Assembly (NCBI GenBank): GCA_026713285.1
Contig: JAPOOT010000489.1
Span: 1 to 5,880, forward strand
Direction: 5' to 3'
Length of the DNA: 5,880 nt
From: Gemmatimonadota bacterium
GTDB taxonomy: Bacteria; JAAXHH01
Below the pieces are notes generated by a model. That model ran no database searches. It saw only the letters and a program-made list of their open reading frames with translations, and was not told the origin of the DNA. The translations under genes were made by a program, and so were the position numbers. This document shows positions 1-5,880 of the stretch, piece by piece (position 1 is the stretch's first letter; every line of letters starts with the position of its first letter).

Positions 1-8
1 CGTAGTCC

Positions 9-37
9 TTTACACCCAACGGCGCCGAAGGTATATT
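9..37 (+). promoter_or_regulatory. Candidate sigma70-type promoter for the operon
   Basis: TTTACA at 9-14 and TATATT at 32-37 are separated by exactly 17 bases. Each hexamer differs from the TTGACA/TATAAT consensus at one position (10 of 12 matches), in an otherwise GC-rich background. Initiation would fall near position 44, giving a leader of roughly 85 bases before the first start codon. An 8-base perfect palindrome, CGGCGCCG (20-27), lies in the spacer; it could be an operator half or chance. The match is seen directly; activity is inferred, and the consensus belongs to E. coli-like housekeeping sigma factors. Confidence 0.5.
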
Positions 38-118
38 TTCGGGTAGCGATCCTGGTATCGCATGGGCGTTTCCAACCCCATTCACAATGACGAATCCGCC
101 ATATTTCCGTTCAGAATC

Positions 119-127
119 GAAAGAAAG
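119..127 (+). promoter_or_regulatory. Weak purine-rich ribosome binding region for the PLP enzyme gene
   Basis: GAAAGAAAG lies directly before the ATG at 130, with two bases between. It is purine-rich but a poor, closely spaced Shine-Dalgarno match. It is reported because it bears on the start choice. The next in-frame ATG (187) would remove the first CxxC of the zinc ribbon, so 130 is preferred on protein grounds despite the weak site. Confidence 0.3.
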
Positions 128-129
128 CC

Positions 130-1548
130 ATGTCCGTTCTCGGCCTTACCTGTACCCGTTGCGATGCCCAGTATCCACTGGGACCCATGTTCTTCGGCTG
201 TCCCGCTTGCGCTGACGGCCCGGATCGCGGTGCGGACGGCCCCGGACATGACGCTGACGGCCCCGGTAGCGGCGCGGACGACCCCGAACGCAGTGCGGAC
301 GGCCCCGGACATGACGCTGACGGCACCGGTCATGGCGCTGACAACCCTGATCGCGGCACTCACGCGCCCGAGCATGGCGCGGAGGGCACCGGTCGCGGCG
401 CGGCCGCCTTGACCGTGACCTATGACTACCAGGCGATCGCCGCCGATCTGAACGTGGAGCACTGGAACCGGGCGGGGCACGGCATCTGGCGGTTCGACGC
501 CCTCCTTCCAATTCGGGACCCGGCTGATCAGGTTTCCCTCGGCGAGGGGAACACGGCCCTTGTGCGGCCCCGGAAAGTCTGCGAAGCGACCGGGTTGTCG
601 AATCTGTTCATAAAGAACGAAACGACCAATCCCACCTGGGCCTTCAAGGACCGCTTCCACGCTTCCTCGGTCTCCATGGCGAAATCCCTGGGCTTCTCCC
701 GGATTACGGCCAGCACCACGGGCAATCACGGCGCTTCGGCCGCGGCCTATGCCGCCGCCGCGGAGATGGATTCATGCATCATCCTGTGCCACCCGGAATC
801 ATCCATGCTCCAGCGGGACATGATCGCCCTGTACGGTGGTCACGCCTTCGTGCTGGAGAACCGGTTCAAGTACCTGGACACGCTGATCCGGGACCATGGC
901 TACTATCCCTCCACGACCATGACGCCTATGCCCACGGGTACGCCTTACGGAATCGAGGGCTACAAGACCATCGCGTTCGAGATCTACGTACAGCTCGGTG
1001 GCCACGTTCCCGACCGTATGTTCTGTCCGATCGCCGCCGGTGATGCGCTTTTCGGTCCGTGGAAGGGGTTCAACGAGATGCGCCTGCTCGATCTGTCTGA
1101 TCGGAATCCGGTCATGCACGGTGTCCAGCCGGCGGGATGCAATCCCTACGTACAGTCGTTCCAGCAGGGACGCGGGGACGTAATCGTCCATCCGGATCCG
1201 AGTTCCATCGCCCTTTCCATTCGCGATGACACCGGCGGCCCCTCTGCGCTGCGGGCCATCTACGATTCAGGTGGCGACGCGACCGACGTTACCGAAGACG
1301 AGATCATCGAGGCGGTGCGCCTGCTCGCGCGCAGCGGATTCCTGGTGGAACCCTCCTCGGCGGCGTCCGTTGCCGGAGCGATCAAGGCGGCCCGGGCGGA
1401 TCGACTCGCCCCGGATGAAACCGTCGTCTGCCTGGTCACCGGATCGGGCGCCAAGTGGCCGGAGGTCATGGCCGAACTCTCCAGTCGTGAAGCGCCGGTC
1501 GAGCCCACGTGGGATGAGATCAAATCGCGGGCGGGCCTTGGCGACTGA
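130..1548 (+). CDS. Threonine synthase-like PLP-dependent enzyme with repeat-interrupted zinc ribbon
   Basis: A 472-residue cytoplasmic fold-type II PLP enzyme, closest in layout to threonine synthase (O-phosphohomoserine to threonine). An N-terminal zinc ribbon is seen as CTRC (C8, C11) and CPAC (C24, C27). Nine heptapeptide repeats follow (residues 28-90), then the LTVTYDY strand (94-100) that normally comes soon after the ribbon. The catalytic core has NPTWAFKDR (167-175) with K173 as the expected Schiff-base lysine, the phosphate-binding loop TTGNHGAS (196-203), GVQPAGCNPY (331-340), EPSSAAS (407-413) and TGSGAKWPE near the C-terminus. Loop and lysine region are intact, so it is probably active. 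The GNHG loop resembles threonine/serine dehydratases (SAGNH) as much as threonine synthases (usually SGNT/GNTS), so a dehydratase or other beta/gamma-lyase role is possible. Its neighbours are not threonine biosynthesis genes, which also argues for caution. It is the first gene of the presumed operon; its stop lies 13 bases before the kinase-dehydrogenase start. Family is confident; exact substrate is not. Confidence 0.88.
   Translation: MSVLGLTCTRCDAQYPLGPMFFGCPACADGPDRGADGPGHDADGPGSGADDPERSADGPGHDADGTGHGADNPDRGTHAPEHGAEGTGRGAAALTVTYDYQAIAADLNVEHWNRAGHGIWRFDALLPIRDPADQVSLGEGNTALVRPRKVCEATGLSNLFIKNETTNPTWAFKDRFHASSVSMAKSLGFSRITASTTGNHGASAAAYAAAAEMDSCIILCHPESSMLQRDMIALYGGHAFVLENRFKYLDTLIRDHGYYPSTTMTPMPTGTPYGIEGYKTIAFEIYVQLGGHVPDRMFCPIAAGDALFGPWKGFNEMRLLDLSDRNPVMHGVQPAGCNPYVQSFQQGRGDVIVHPDPSSIALSIRDDTGGPSALRAIYDSGGDATDVTEDEIIEAVRLLARSGFLVEPSSAASVAGAIKAARADRLAPDETVVCLVTGSGAKWPEVMAELSSREAPVEPTWDEIKSRAGLGD
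211..399 (+). repeat. Nine in-frame 21-base tandem repeats (heptapeptide A-D-G-P-G-x-G), nested as three 63-base units
   Basis: Nine consecutive 21-base units encode residues 28-90 of the PLP enzyme: ADGPDRG, ADGPGHD, ADGPGSG, ADDPERS, ADGPGHD, ADGTGHG, ADNPDRG, THAPEHG and AEGTGRG. The units group in threes: 1, 4 and 7 are the P-[DE]-R type, 2, 5 and 8 the P-x-H type, and 3, 6 and 9 the G-x-G type. This implies a 63-base higher-order unit. Units 2 and 5 (232-252 and 295-315) are identical, and identity extends to 32 bases (230-261 versus 293-324), exactly 63 bases apart. The last third is the most diverged. The peptide is rich in Asp, Gly, Pro and His and is probably disordered. Insertion immediately after the second CxxC of the zinc ribbon is unusual for the family. 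Confidence 0.92.
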
Positions 1549-1561
1549 CCACAGCAATCGC

Positions 1562-4075
1562 ATGGCAATGACCACAACCTCCTATATGCTCGCCGACGAC
1601 CTCGCCGGCGCTCACGACGTGGCGGTTCCCTTCGCGAAGCGCAACTTTGCCGTGGCCGTACTGTCCGATCCGGACCGCCTGGATCGATTCGATTCCGCCG
1701 ACCTGGTTGTGCTGAACACGAACACCCGTTCCTGCAGCGAGTCGGAAGCCGCGGAACGAGTCGGCGCGGCCTGCGAAGCGGTACGGGTGCGTAAAGGTTC
1801 GATTATCTACAAGAAGATCGATTCGACCCTGAGGGGGCATGTCGGCCTCGAAATCGACCTGGTGAGCAGATTGATGGACTTCAATCTGGCCGTATGCGCG
1901 CCAGCTTTCCCTGAACTCGGAAGGACCACGGTGGGTGGTTATCAACTGCTCGGCGGCTTGCCCGTCAGCGGCGCGGACATGGCGGGACCCGACATTCCAC
2001 CGCAACATGCTTTCATTCCGGATCTACTGCATTCCGGCTCCGGCAGGAAGACCTTCCTCGTCGACTTGAAGACCGTCCAGGAAGGCGCGACGGCCATGCG
2101 TGATGCGGTCGCCGGTTTCGGGGCGGAACCGGGAACCAGGGTGGTGGTGGACATGGCAGATCCAACGTGCTGGAACGGGCTGCTGGACGCGGTCCTTGAA
2201 AACAGCGTGGTGTCGGCCAGGAGTGGATCTCCAGCGGCCGCCACGGCCTCTGCGCTGCTCTGCGGCTCAGGTGGCATGGCCGCCGCGCTCGCCGACAGGT
2301 TCGCGTCCGCACGGGGTCAGCGGGCGTCGTCATCGACCCTGAAGCCGCGCTTCGATAGCGCTTCCCCGGAGACCAAAAGCCATCCCGTCCTCGTCTTCGC
2401 CTGCAGCCTGCACGCCGCGACCGCTCGCCAGGTCGAGCAGGTCAGCGGCCGGGACTCGGCGACGACCTGCCCCTTCGATCCCCTGTTGATTGTGGACGAA
2501 GGGTCCCGGAACGACGAGGTGGATCGACTGGCAACGCGCGTCGCGGAGGTCCTTGCAAATGGACGGGACGCCGTCGTAACACCTGTTCGCCCCGGGCGCG
2601 GGGGGCGGCGGGCGTGGCTTGAGAGGTTGTCGGCGGCAACGGCCGGCCGAGATCCCGCGTCGGCGGTCATCAAGAACCTGGGAGAAGTCGCACGCAGACT
2701 GTTCACGAGCGTTCGCCCGGAGGGTCTCATACTCACGGGAGGGGAAACCGCCTGCAGCGTATTTCACGAACTGAATGCTGATGGCGCCTGGATCCTAGAA
2801 GAGATGGATACCGGCGTTGGCCTGGCCGCTGTCGCGGGTGGTCCCCACGATAGAATGGGTCTGGTCATTAAGCCCGGATCCTTCGGCGACGAGTGGACGC
2901 TGATGCGAGCCATGGAACGGCTCAGTTCGCGTTCCAGCGGCTCGCCGGCAATTGGCGTCCGTGCCCGTACTGGCGAATTCAGCAGTAGTGCGGATGATCG
3001 GCCGGTTATCGGGATCACCATGGGCGATCCGAACGGTGTGGGGCCGGAAGTCATCGTAAAGATCCTGTCGCAGGAATGGGTCTACGAACTGTGCCGGCCG
3101 CTCGTCATCGGGCATGATGAAGTAATCCGCCGGGTCCTGCCGTTGGCACGGACGGGCTCCTCCAACGACTGCGACGGCCGGGATACCGGCCCATGCCTCG
3201 CAATCCACCGGGTCGACCGGCCTGGGAAGGGCCGGTACCGCCATGGCACGGTGGACGTCATGAACGCCTGGGAGGTGGAAATTGATAAACTGATTCCAGG
3301 CCGGGTACAGTCCGAAGCCGGTCGTCTTGCCGTGGAATCCGTCAAGCTGGCCGCCCGCATGGCGATGGAGGATGAAATCGGCGCCGTGGTCACCGCGCCG
3401 ATGAACAAGGAAGCCATTGGACTTGCCGGCTACGCCTTCGCCGGGCACACCGAATTGCTTGCCGAAGCCACCGGATCGGCGAGATTCCGGCTTTCACTGG
3501 CCTTCGACGGGATCCTGGTCTCCCACGCGACGACCCACGTATCCCTGAGAGACGCCATCGACCGTCTTTCCGAGGAGGAAATCCTCGTCACCGTGGACCT
3601 GGTCGGCAACGCGCTGGTCGGCATGGGCATGGCCGCGCCCCGGATCGCCGTCTGCGGTCTGAATCCCCACGCGGGGGAGGGCGGTCTCTTCGGAGACGAG
3701 GAAATACGGATCATCGAACCTGCGCTCGAAAAGGCACGCGAGCGCGTCGGCAACCGTGGTTGGCAAATTGTCGGCCCATTGCCGCCGGATACCGTGTTCA
3801 TGCGGGCTCGGAAGGGCAATTTCGACGGGATCGTCGGCATGTACCACGACCAGGGCCACATTCCGGTCAAGGCCATCGCCTTCGACCGCGCGATCAACGT
3901 GACCCTGGGCCTGCCGATCGTCCGCACTTCCGTGGACCACGGCACCGCATTCGATATCGCGGGCAAGGGCGTAGCCGACGCGGGCAACCTGGGCGAGGCG
4001 CTCCGGATGGCCGTGAAGCTGATCGGCGAACAGTGGTCCGTGGGAAACAGAACAGGAGGGGGTTCCGCGTCATGA
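1562..4075 (+). CDS. pdxA: Fusion of four-carbon acid-sugar kinase (DUF1537) and PdxA/PdxA2-type 4-phosphate dehydrogenase
   Basis: An 837-residue bifunctional protein; the symbol describes only the C-terminal half. The kinase half (about 1-450) has ADDLAGAHD (11-19), NTNTRS (52-57), YKKIDSTLRGH (83-93), APAFPELGR (113-121), CGSGGMA (234-240), LTGGETA (391-397) and KPGSFG (437-442), spanning both DUF1537 lobes. A Ser/Arg-rich linker (about 451-480) follows. The dehydrogenase half has GITMGDPNGVGPE (484-496), TAPMNKE (611-617), GHT (628-630), TTH (H659), NPHAGE (H703), GPLPPDT, YHDQGHIPVK (761-770, H762) and DHGTAFDIAG; H659, H703 and H762 match the three metal-binding histidines of PdxA. In known pathways the kinase makes 4-phospho-D-threonate or -D-erythronate, which PdxA2 converts with NAD to dihydroxyacetone phosphate and CO2. 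GHIP rather than GLPV after YHDQ favours PdxA2 over biosynthetic PdxA, from memory of the families. The start at 1562 (or 1568) avoids a 112-residue Arg/Pro/Ser-rich extension that is merely the previous gene read out of frame. No clear Shine-Dalgarno is present, so translation may be coupled. Confidence 0.9.
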   Translation: MAMTTTSYMLADDLAGAHDVAVPFAKRNFAVAVLSDPDRLDRFDSADLVVLNTNTRSCSESEAAERVGAACEAVRVRKGSIIYKKIDSTLRGHVGLEIDLVSRLMDFNLAVCAPAFPELGRTTVGGYQLLGGLPVSGADMAGPDIPPQHAFIPDLLHSGSGRKTFLVDLKTVQEGATAMRDAVAGFGAEPGTRVVVDMADPTCWNGLLDAVLENSVVSARSGSPAAATASALLCGSGGMAAALADRFASARGQRASSSTLKPRFDSASPETKSHPVLVFACSLHAATARQVEQVSGRDSATTCPFDPLLIVDEGSRNDEVDRLATRVAEVLANGRDAVVTPVRPGRGGRRAWLERLSAATAGRDPASAVIKNLGEVARRLFTSVRPEGLILTGGETACSVFHELNADGAWILEEMDTGVGLAAVAGGPHDRMGLVIKPGSFGDEWTLMRAMERLSSRSSGSPAIGVRARTGEFSSSADDRPVIGITMGDPNGVGPEVIVKILSQEWVYELCRPLVIGHDEVIRRVLPLARTGSSNDCDGRDTGPCLAIHRVDRPGKGRYRHGTVDVMNAWEVEIDKLIPGRVQSEAGRLAVESVKLAARMAMEDEIGAVVTAPMNKEAIGLAGYAFAGHTELLAEATGSARFRLSLAFDGILVSHATTHVSLRDAIDRLSEEEILVTVDLVGNALVGMGMAAPRIAVCGLNPHAGEGGLFGDEEIRIIEPALEKARERVGNRGWQIVGPLPPDTVFMRARKGNFDGIVGMYHDQGHIPVKAIAFDRAINVTLGLPIVRTSVDHGTAFDIAGKGVADAGNLGEALRMAVKLIGEQWSVGNRTGGGSAS
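2912..3001 (+). other. Interdomain linker of the kinase-dehydrogenase fusion
   Basis: Residues 451-480 of the fusion protein join the end of the DUF1537 kinase, shortly after KPGSFG, to the first strand of the PdxA domain (PVIGITMGDP, 481-490). The stretch is rich in Ser, Arg, Gly and Ala and matches neither domain's conserved core, as expected of a flexible tether. The reading frame runs through with no stop. ATG codons occur here (for example 2912), but none has a convincing Shine-Dalgarno, so a separately translated PdxA is not supported. Boundaries are approximate. Confidence 0.7.
4054..4059 (+). promoter_or_regulatory. Strong Shine-Dalgarno for the solute-binding protein gene
   Basis: AGGAGG lies inside the last codons of the kinase-dehydrogenase gene, 12 bases before the ATG at 4072. 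It is the best Shine-Dalgarno match in front of any of the three genes, though its spacing is slightly long. It decides the start at 4072 rather than the in-frame ATG at 4144. With the ATGA overlap it indicates translational coupling plus independent initiation, which would suit a binding protein needed in excess. Confidence 0.7.
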
Positions 4076-5874
4076 AGTCCAAACGCCTGGGCCGTGACGG
4101 ACGGTCCAAGGTCTCCGGCCCGAAGGACGCCGCCGGAAGCCATATGGCTTTGCCGCAAAAGTCTCCTGCCGCCGGCCTCAGACGTTTGACCGTCTCCGGC
4201 CGGTGGTATCCGGCTATCCTTGCAGTTGCCTTTCTGGGATGCGCGGGCGTGCTGGTCGCCGGAGCCTTGCCGATGATCCCGCAGGGCGACGCCCCGATCT
4301 TCAACTCCATCGGCAAGCAGTTGCCGCCCGATGCTGCGCCGCTTGAATTCCAGACCTACCGGTTCATGCGCGACGAGCCCCGAAGCCTGGACGTCAGCGT
4401 AAACCTCTACGTGGGGCAGTGGAACGAGTTCCTCTTCGAGACCCTGGTCGCGAAGGACGAAAACGGCGACCTCATCCCGGCCGCGGCGGATCGCTGGGAG
4501 ATCTCGCCCGACGGGAAAACCTGGACCTTCTTCCTGCGGAAAACGGGACGGTGGAGCGACGGAAGGCCCGTCACGGCCCACGACTTCGTCTATACCTTCC
4601 GCCGATCCCTGTCCTACGAGACGGCAAATCCATACGCCGCCTTCTACAGCGATATCGTGGGCGCAAAATCCTACAGCCAGACCTCGAACGCCGATCCCGC
4701 CATGCTGGGCGTCAGGGCGATCGACGACCATACGCTGACTGTCGAAACCACCCACCCGGCGCCCTACCTCGGCCTTATCCTTTCCGTCCCCACTTCCATG
4801 CCGGTGCCCCGGTGGCAGGTGGAAAAGCACGGTCCCAGGTGGACCGAGGAAGGGAATTGCGTATCCAACTCGAGCTATCGATTGACGGAGTGGCAACACG
4901 GCAGCCACATGAATTTCGAACTCAATCCCCACTACGACGGTCCCATCAAGGGCTACGTGGAGAAAATAAACCGGGTATTCCGTCATCCGTCTACGGCCAA
5001 CCTGCTCCCCTATGAAAACGACGAGGTGGGTTTTGCCGAGGTGCAGGCCAACGAATTGATTCGCGTGCAGCGCGACCCCGGATTGCATGCGGAACTGATC
5101 TCGAATCCGACGGACGGCACGTGGTACATCTTCTTTAGTACACGGCAACCGCCCTTCAGCGATGCCAGGGTCCGGCGCGCCGTCGCCCGGGCTATCGATC
5201 GCGAGACGATCTGCCGCGTAGTGTTGCACGGCGCCGCGGTTCCCGCCTATTCCATGCTGCCGGTCACGTTCGACGCCCACGGCGACTACAGGGAGTTTCA
5301 GCATTTCGATCCAGCAAAGGCGCGTGAACTACTGGCCGAGGCGGGGTATCCCGGCGGCCGTGGATTCCCCAGGATGGAGATGTGGCTCAGGCAGCCGAGG
5401 CCGGATATCCGGATGGTCGCGGAAGTGATCCAGGGCATGCTGAATGAGCACCTGGGCATCGATATCACCTTCCGCAGCGCGGATTACCCGGTTTTCACCA
5501 ATTACATGTTCAACTGGAACATCGATCTTGGACTGGTGCCCTTCTTCGGGGATTACCGCGATCCCAAGAACATGCTGGACATGATCTGGCGCCCCGGAAC
5601 CCGCGGGCGCAGCCGACACGATTTCGAGCACACGGAATTCGAGGCGTTGCTGGACGCCGCGGACCAAGAAATAGATCCGGATAAACGGACCGGGATCTTC
5701 CGCCGGGCAGAACGCATCCTGGTAGAGGAATCGGGAGCCGCCTTCGTCTTCCATCCCATGGCCAATTCCCTGTTCAAGCCATGGCTCAGGGGACTCAAGA
5801 CCAACCGATTCGGCGGAAAAACCGTGATCTTCACAGATTTATATATCGGCGAGGATTTTTCCGGGGCGAGGTAG
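4072..5874 (+). CDS. OppA-like ABC transporter solute-binding protein (SBP_bac_5), membrane-anchored N-terminus
   Basis: A 600-residue extracytoplasmic binding protein of the oligopeptide/dipeptide class (family 5), which delivers ligand to an ABC importer. Family signatures in order are DEPRSLDVSV (101-110), WEISPDGKTWTFFLRK (142-157), WSDGRPVTAHDFVYTFRR (161-178), ANPYAAFY (185-192), the lobe-crossing segment with SNSSYRL (265-271), RRAVARAIDRETI (368-380), GDYRDP (493-498) and the C-terminal RAERILVEE helix. D494 of GDYRDP aligns with the DYNEP motif of enterobacterial OppA, where I recall an aspartate contacting the peptide amino terminus. The N-terminus is odd: about 44 basic, polar residues precede one hydrophobic segment (about 45-69). 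C57 lies in FLGC, but in mid-segment and without a standard lipobox, so a signal anchor, or cleavage after VAGA near residue 65, is more likely than lipidation. The family's usual NG[AP][YF] is NSSY here. The start overlaps the preceding stop (ATGA); the stop lies six bases from the window end. No permease or ATPase is visible. Peptide uptake is likely but not proven; family 5 members also bind sugars, nickel or opines. Confidence 0.9.
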   Translation: MKSKRLGRDGRSKVSGPKDAAGSHMALPQKSPAAGLRRLTVSGRWYPAILAVAFLGCAGVLVAGALPMIPQGDAPIFNSIGKQLPPDAAPLEFQTYRFMRDEPRSLDVSVNLYVGQWNEFLFETLVAKDENGDLIPAAADRWEISPDGKTWTFFLRKTGRWSDGRPVTAHDFVYTFRRSLSYETANPYAAFYSDIVGAKSYSQTSNADPAMLGVRAIDDHTLTVETTHPAPYLGLILSVPTSMPVPRWQVEKHGPRWTEEGNCVSNSSYRLTEWQHGSHMNFELNPHYDGPIKGYVEKINRVFRHPSTANLLPYENDEVGFAEVQANELIRVQRDPGLHAELISNPTDGTWYIFFSTRQPPFSDARVRRAVARAIDRETICRVVLHGAAVPAYSMLPVTFDAHGDYREFQHFDPAKARELLAEAGYPGGRGFPRMEMWLRQPRPDIRMVAEVIQGMLNEHLGIDITFRSADYPVFTNYMFNWNIDLGLVPFFGDYRDPKNMLDMIWRPGTRGRSRHDFEHTEFEALLDAADQEIDPDKRTGIFRRAERILVEESGAAFVFHPMANSLFKPWLRGLKTNRFGGKTVIFTDLYIGEDFSGAR

Positions 5875-5880
5875 GACTTC

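Noticed and set aside
211..399. CRISPR-like or regulatory repeat array
   Set aside because: The units are contiguous with no spacers, have a strict 21-base coding period and lie inside an intact reading frame. They are a protein-coding tandem repeat.
62..412. Alternative + strand frame of 116 codons and several minus-strand frames through the repeat region, all giving periodic peptides
   Set aside because: A 21-base repeat is open in several frames at once, so any stop-free frame yields a heptad-like pattern. Only the frame from 130 joins the zinc-ribbon cysteines to the PLP enzyme core.
1226..1561. Upstream extension of the kinase-dehydrogenase frame by 112 codons
   Set aside because: This stretch overlaps the C-terminal third of the PLP enzyme in another frame. 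It is Arg/Pro/Ser-rich and unlike any DUF1537 N-terminus. The family's first motif begins about ten residues after the ATG at 1562.
2912..2914. Internal start for a separately translated PdxA
   Set aside because: No convincing Shine-Dalgarno precedes this or nearby ATG codons, and the frame is continuous from the kinase, so a true fusion is the simpler reading.
3760..4071. Upstream extension of the binding-protein frame by 104 codons
   Set aside because: It overlaps the conserved PdxA C-terminus out of frame and is Arg/Gly-rich. The AGGAGG at 4054 and the ATGA overlap mark 4072 as the start.
4237..4245. Lipoprotein cysteine (C57 in FLGC) of the binding protein
   Set aside because: Position -3 is Phe rather than Leu/Val/Ile, and hydrophobic residues continue for about ten positions after the Cys. 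That does not fit a normal lipobox.
3430..5304. A 624-codon open frame on the minus strand across the dehydrogenase and binding-protein genes
   Set aside because: It lies antisense to two genes with strong, continuous family motifs. Its translation shows no recognisable domain, and long antisense frames are common in GC-rich coding DNA.

Overview
This window is GC-rich, tightly packed bacterial DNA. It carries three genes on the + strand that look like one transcription unit. The gaps are very small: 13 bases between genes 1 and 2, and a 4-base ATGA overlap between genes 2 and 3. A good sigma70-type promoter candidate lies at the left edge. Nothing in the window fixes the taxon. The protein style and high GC would suit an uncultured environmental Gram-negative-type bacterium, for example Latescibacterota or Gemmatimonadota, but this is only an impression. 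There are no tRNAs, rRNAs, CRISPR arrays, insertion sequences or terminators, and no gene-free stretch longer than 129 bases.

Layout. Positions 1-129 are a leader with a promoter-like TTTACA-N17-TATATT. Positions 130-1548 encode a threonine-synthase-like fold-type II PLP enzyme. Its N-terminal zinc ribbon is interrupted by nine tandem heptapeptide repeats (DNA 211-399), built as three copies of a 63-base higher-order unit. Positions 1562-4075 encode an 837-residue fusion: an N-terminal four-carbon acid-sugar kinase (DUF1537, DtnK/OtnK type), a Ser/Arg-rich linker, then a complete PdxA/PdxA2-type metal- and NAD-dependent dehydrogenase. Positions 4072-5874 encode an OppA-like solute-binding protein (SBP_bac_5) with an N-terminal membrane segment and no convincing lipobox. 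Its permease and ATPase partners are not in the window and may lie downstream.

How the genes may work together. In characterised systems a DUF1537 kinase phosphorylates a four-carbon acid sugar such as D-threonate or D-erythronate at O4. A PdxA2-type dehydrogenase then oxidises and decarboxylates the product to dihydroxyacetone phosphate. Here both steps sit in one polypeptide. The binding protein suggests uptake of a peptide-like or other polar ligand. The PLP enzyme suggests that an amino-acid-type compound is handled too. The simplest reading is a small catabolic (scavenging) operon for a hydroxylated four-carbon acid or amino acid. A link to 4-hydroxythreonine and vitamin B6 metabolism is an alternative. 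The substrate cannot be read from the sequence. The most unusual points are the repeat expansion inside the zinc ribbon, the kinase-dehydrogenase fusion and the gene combination.
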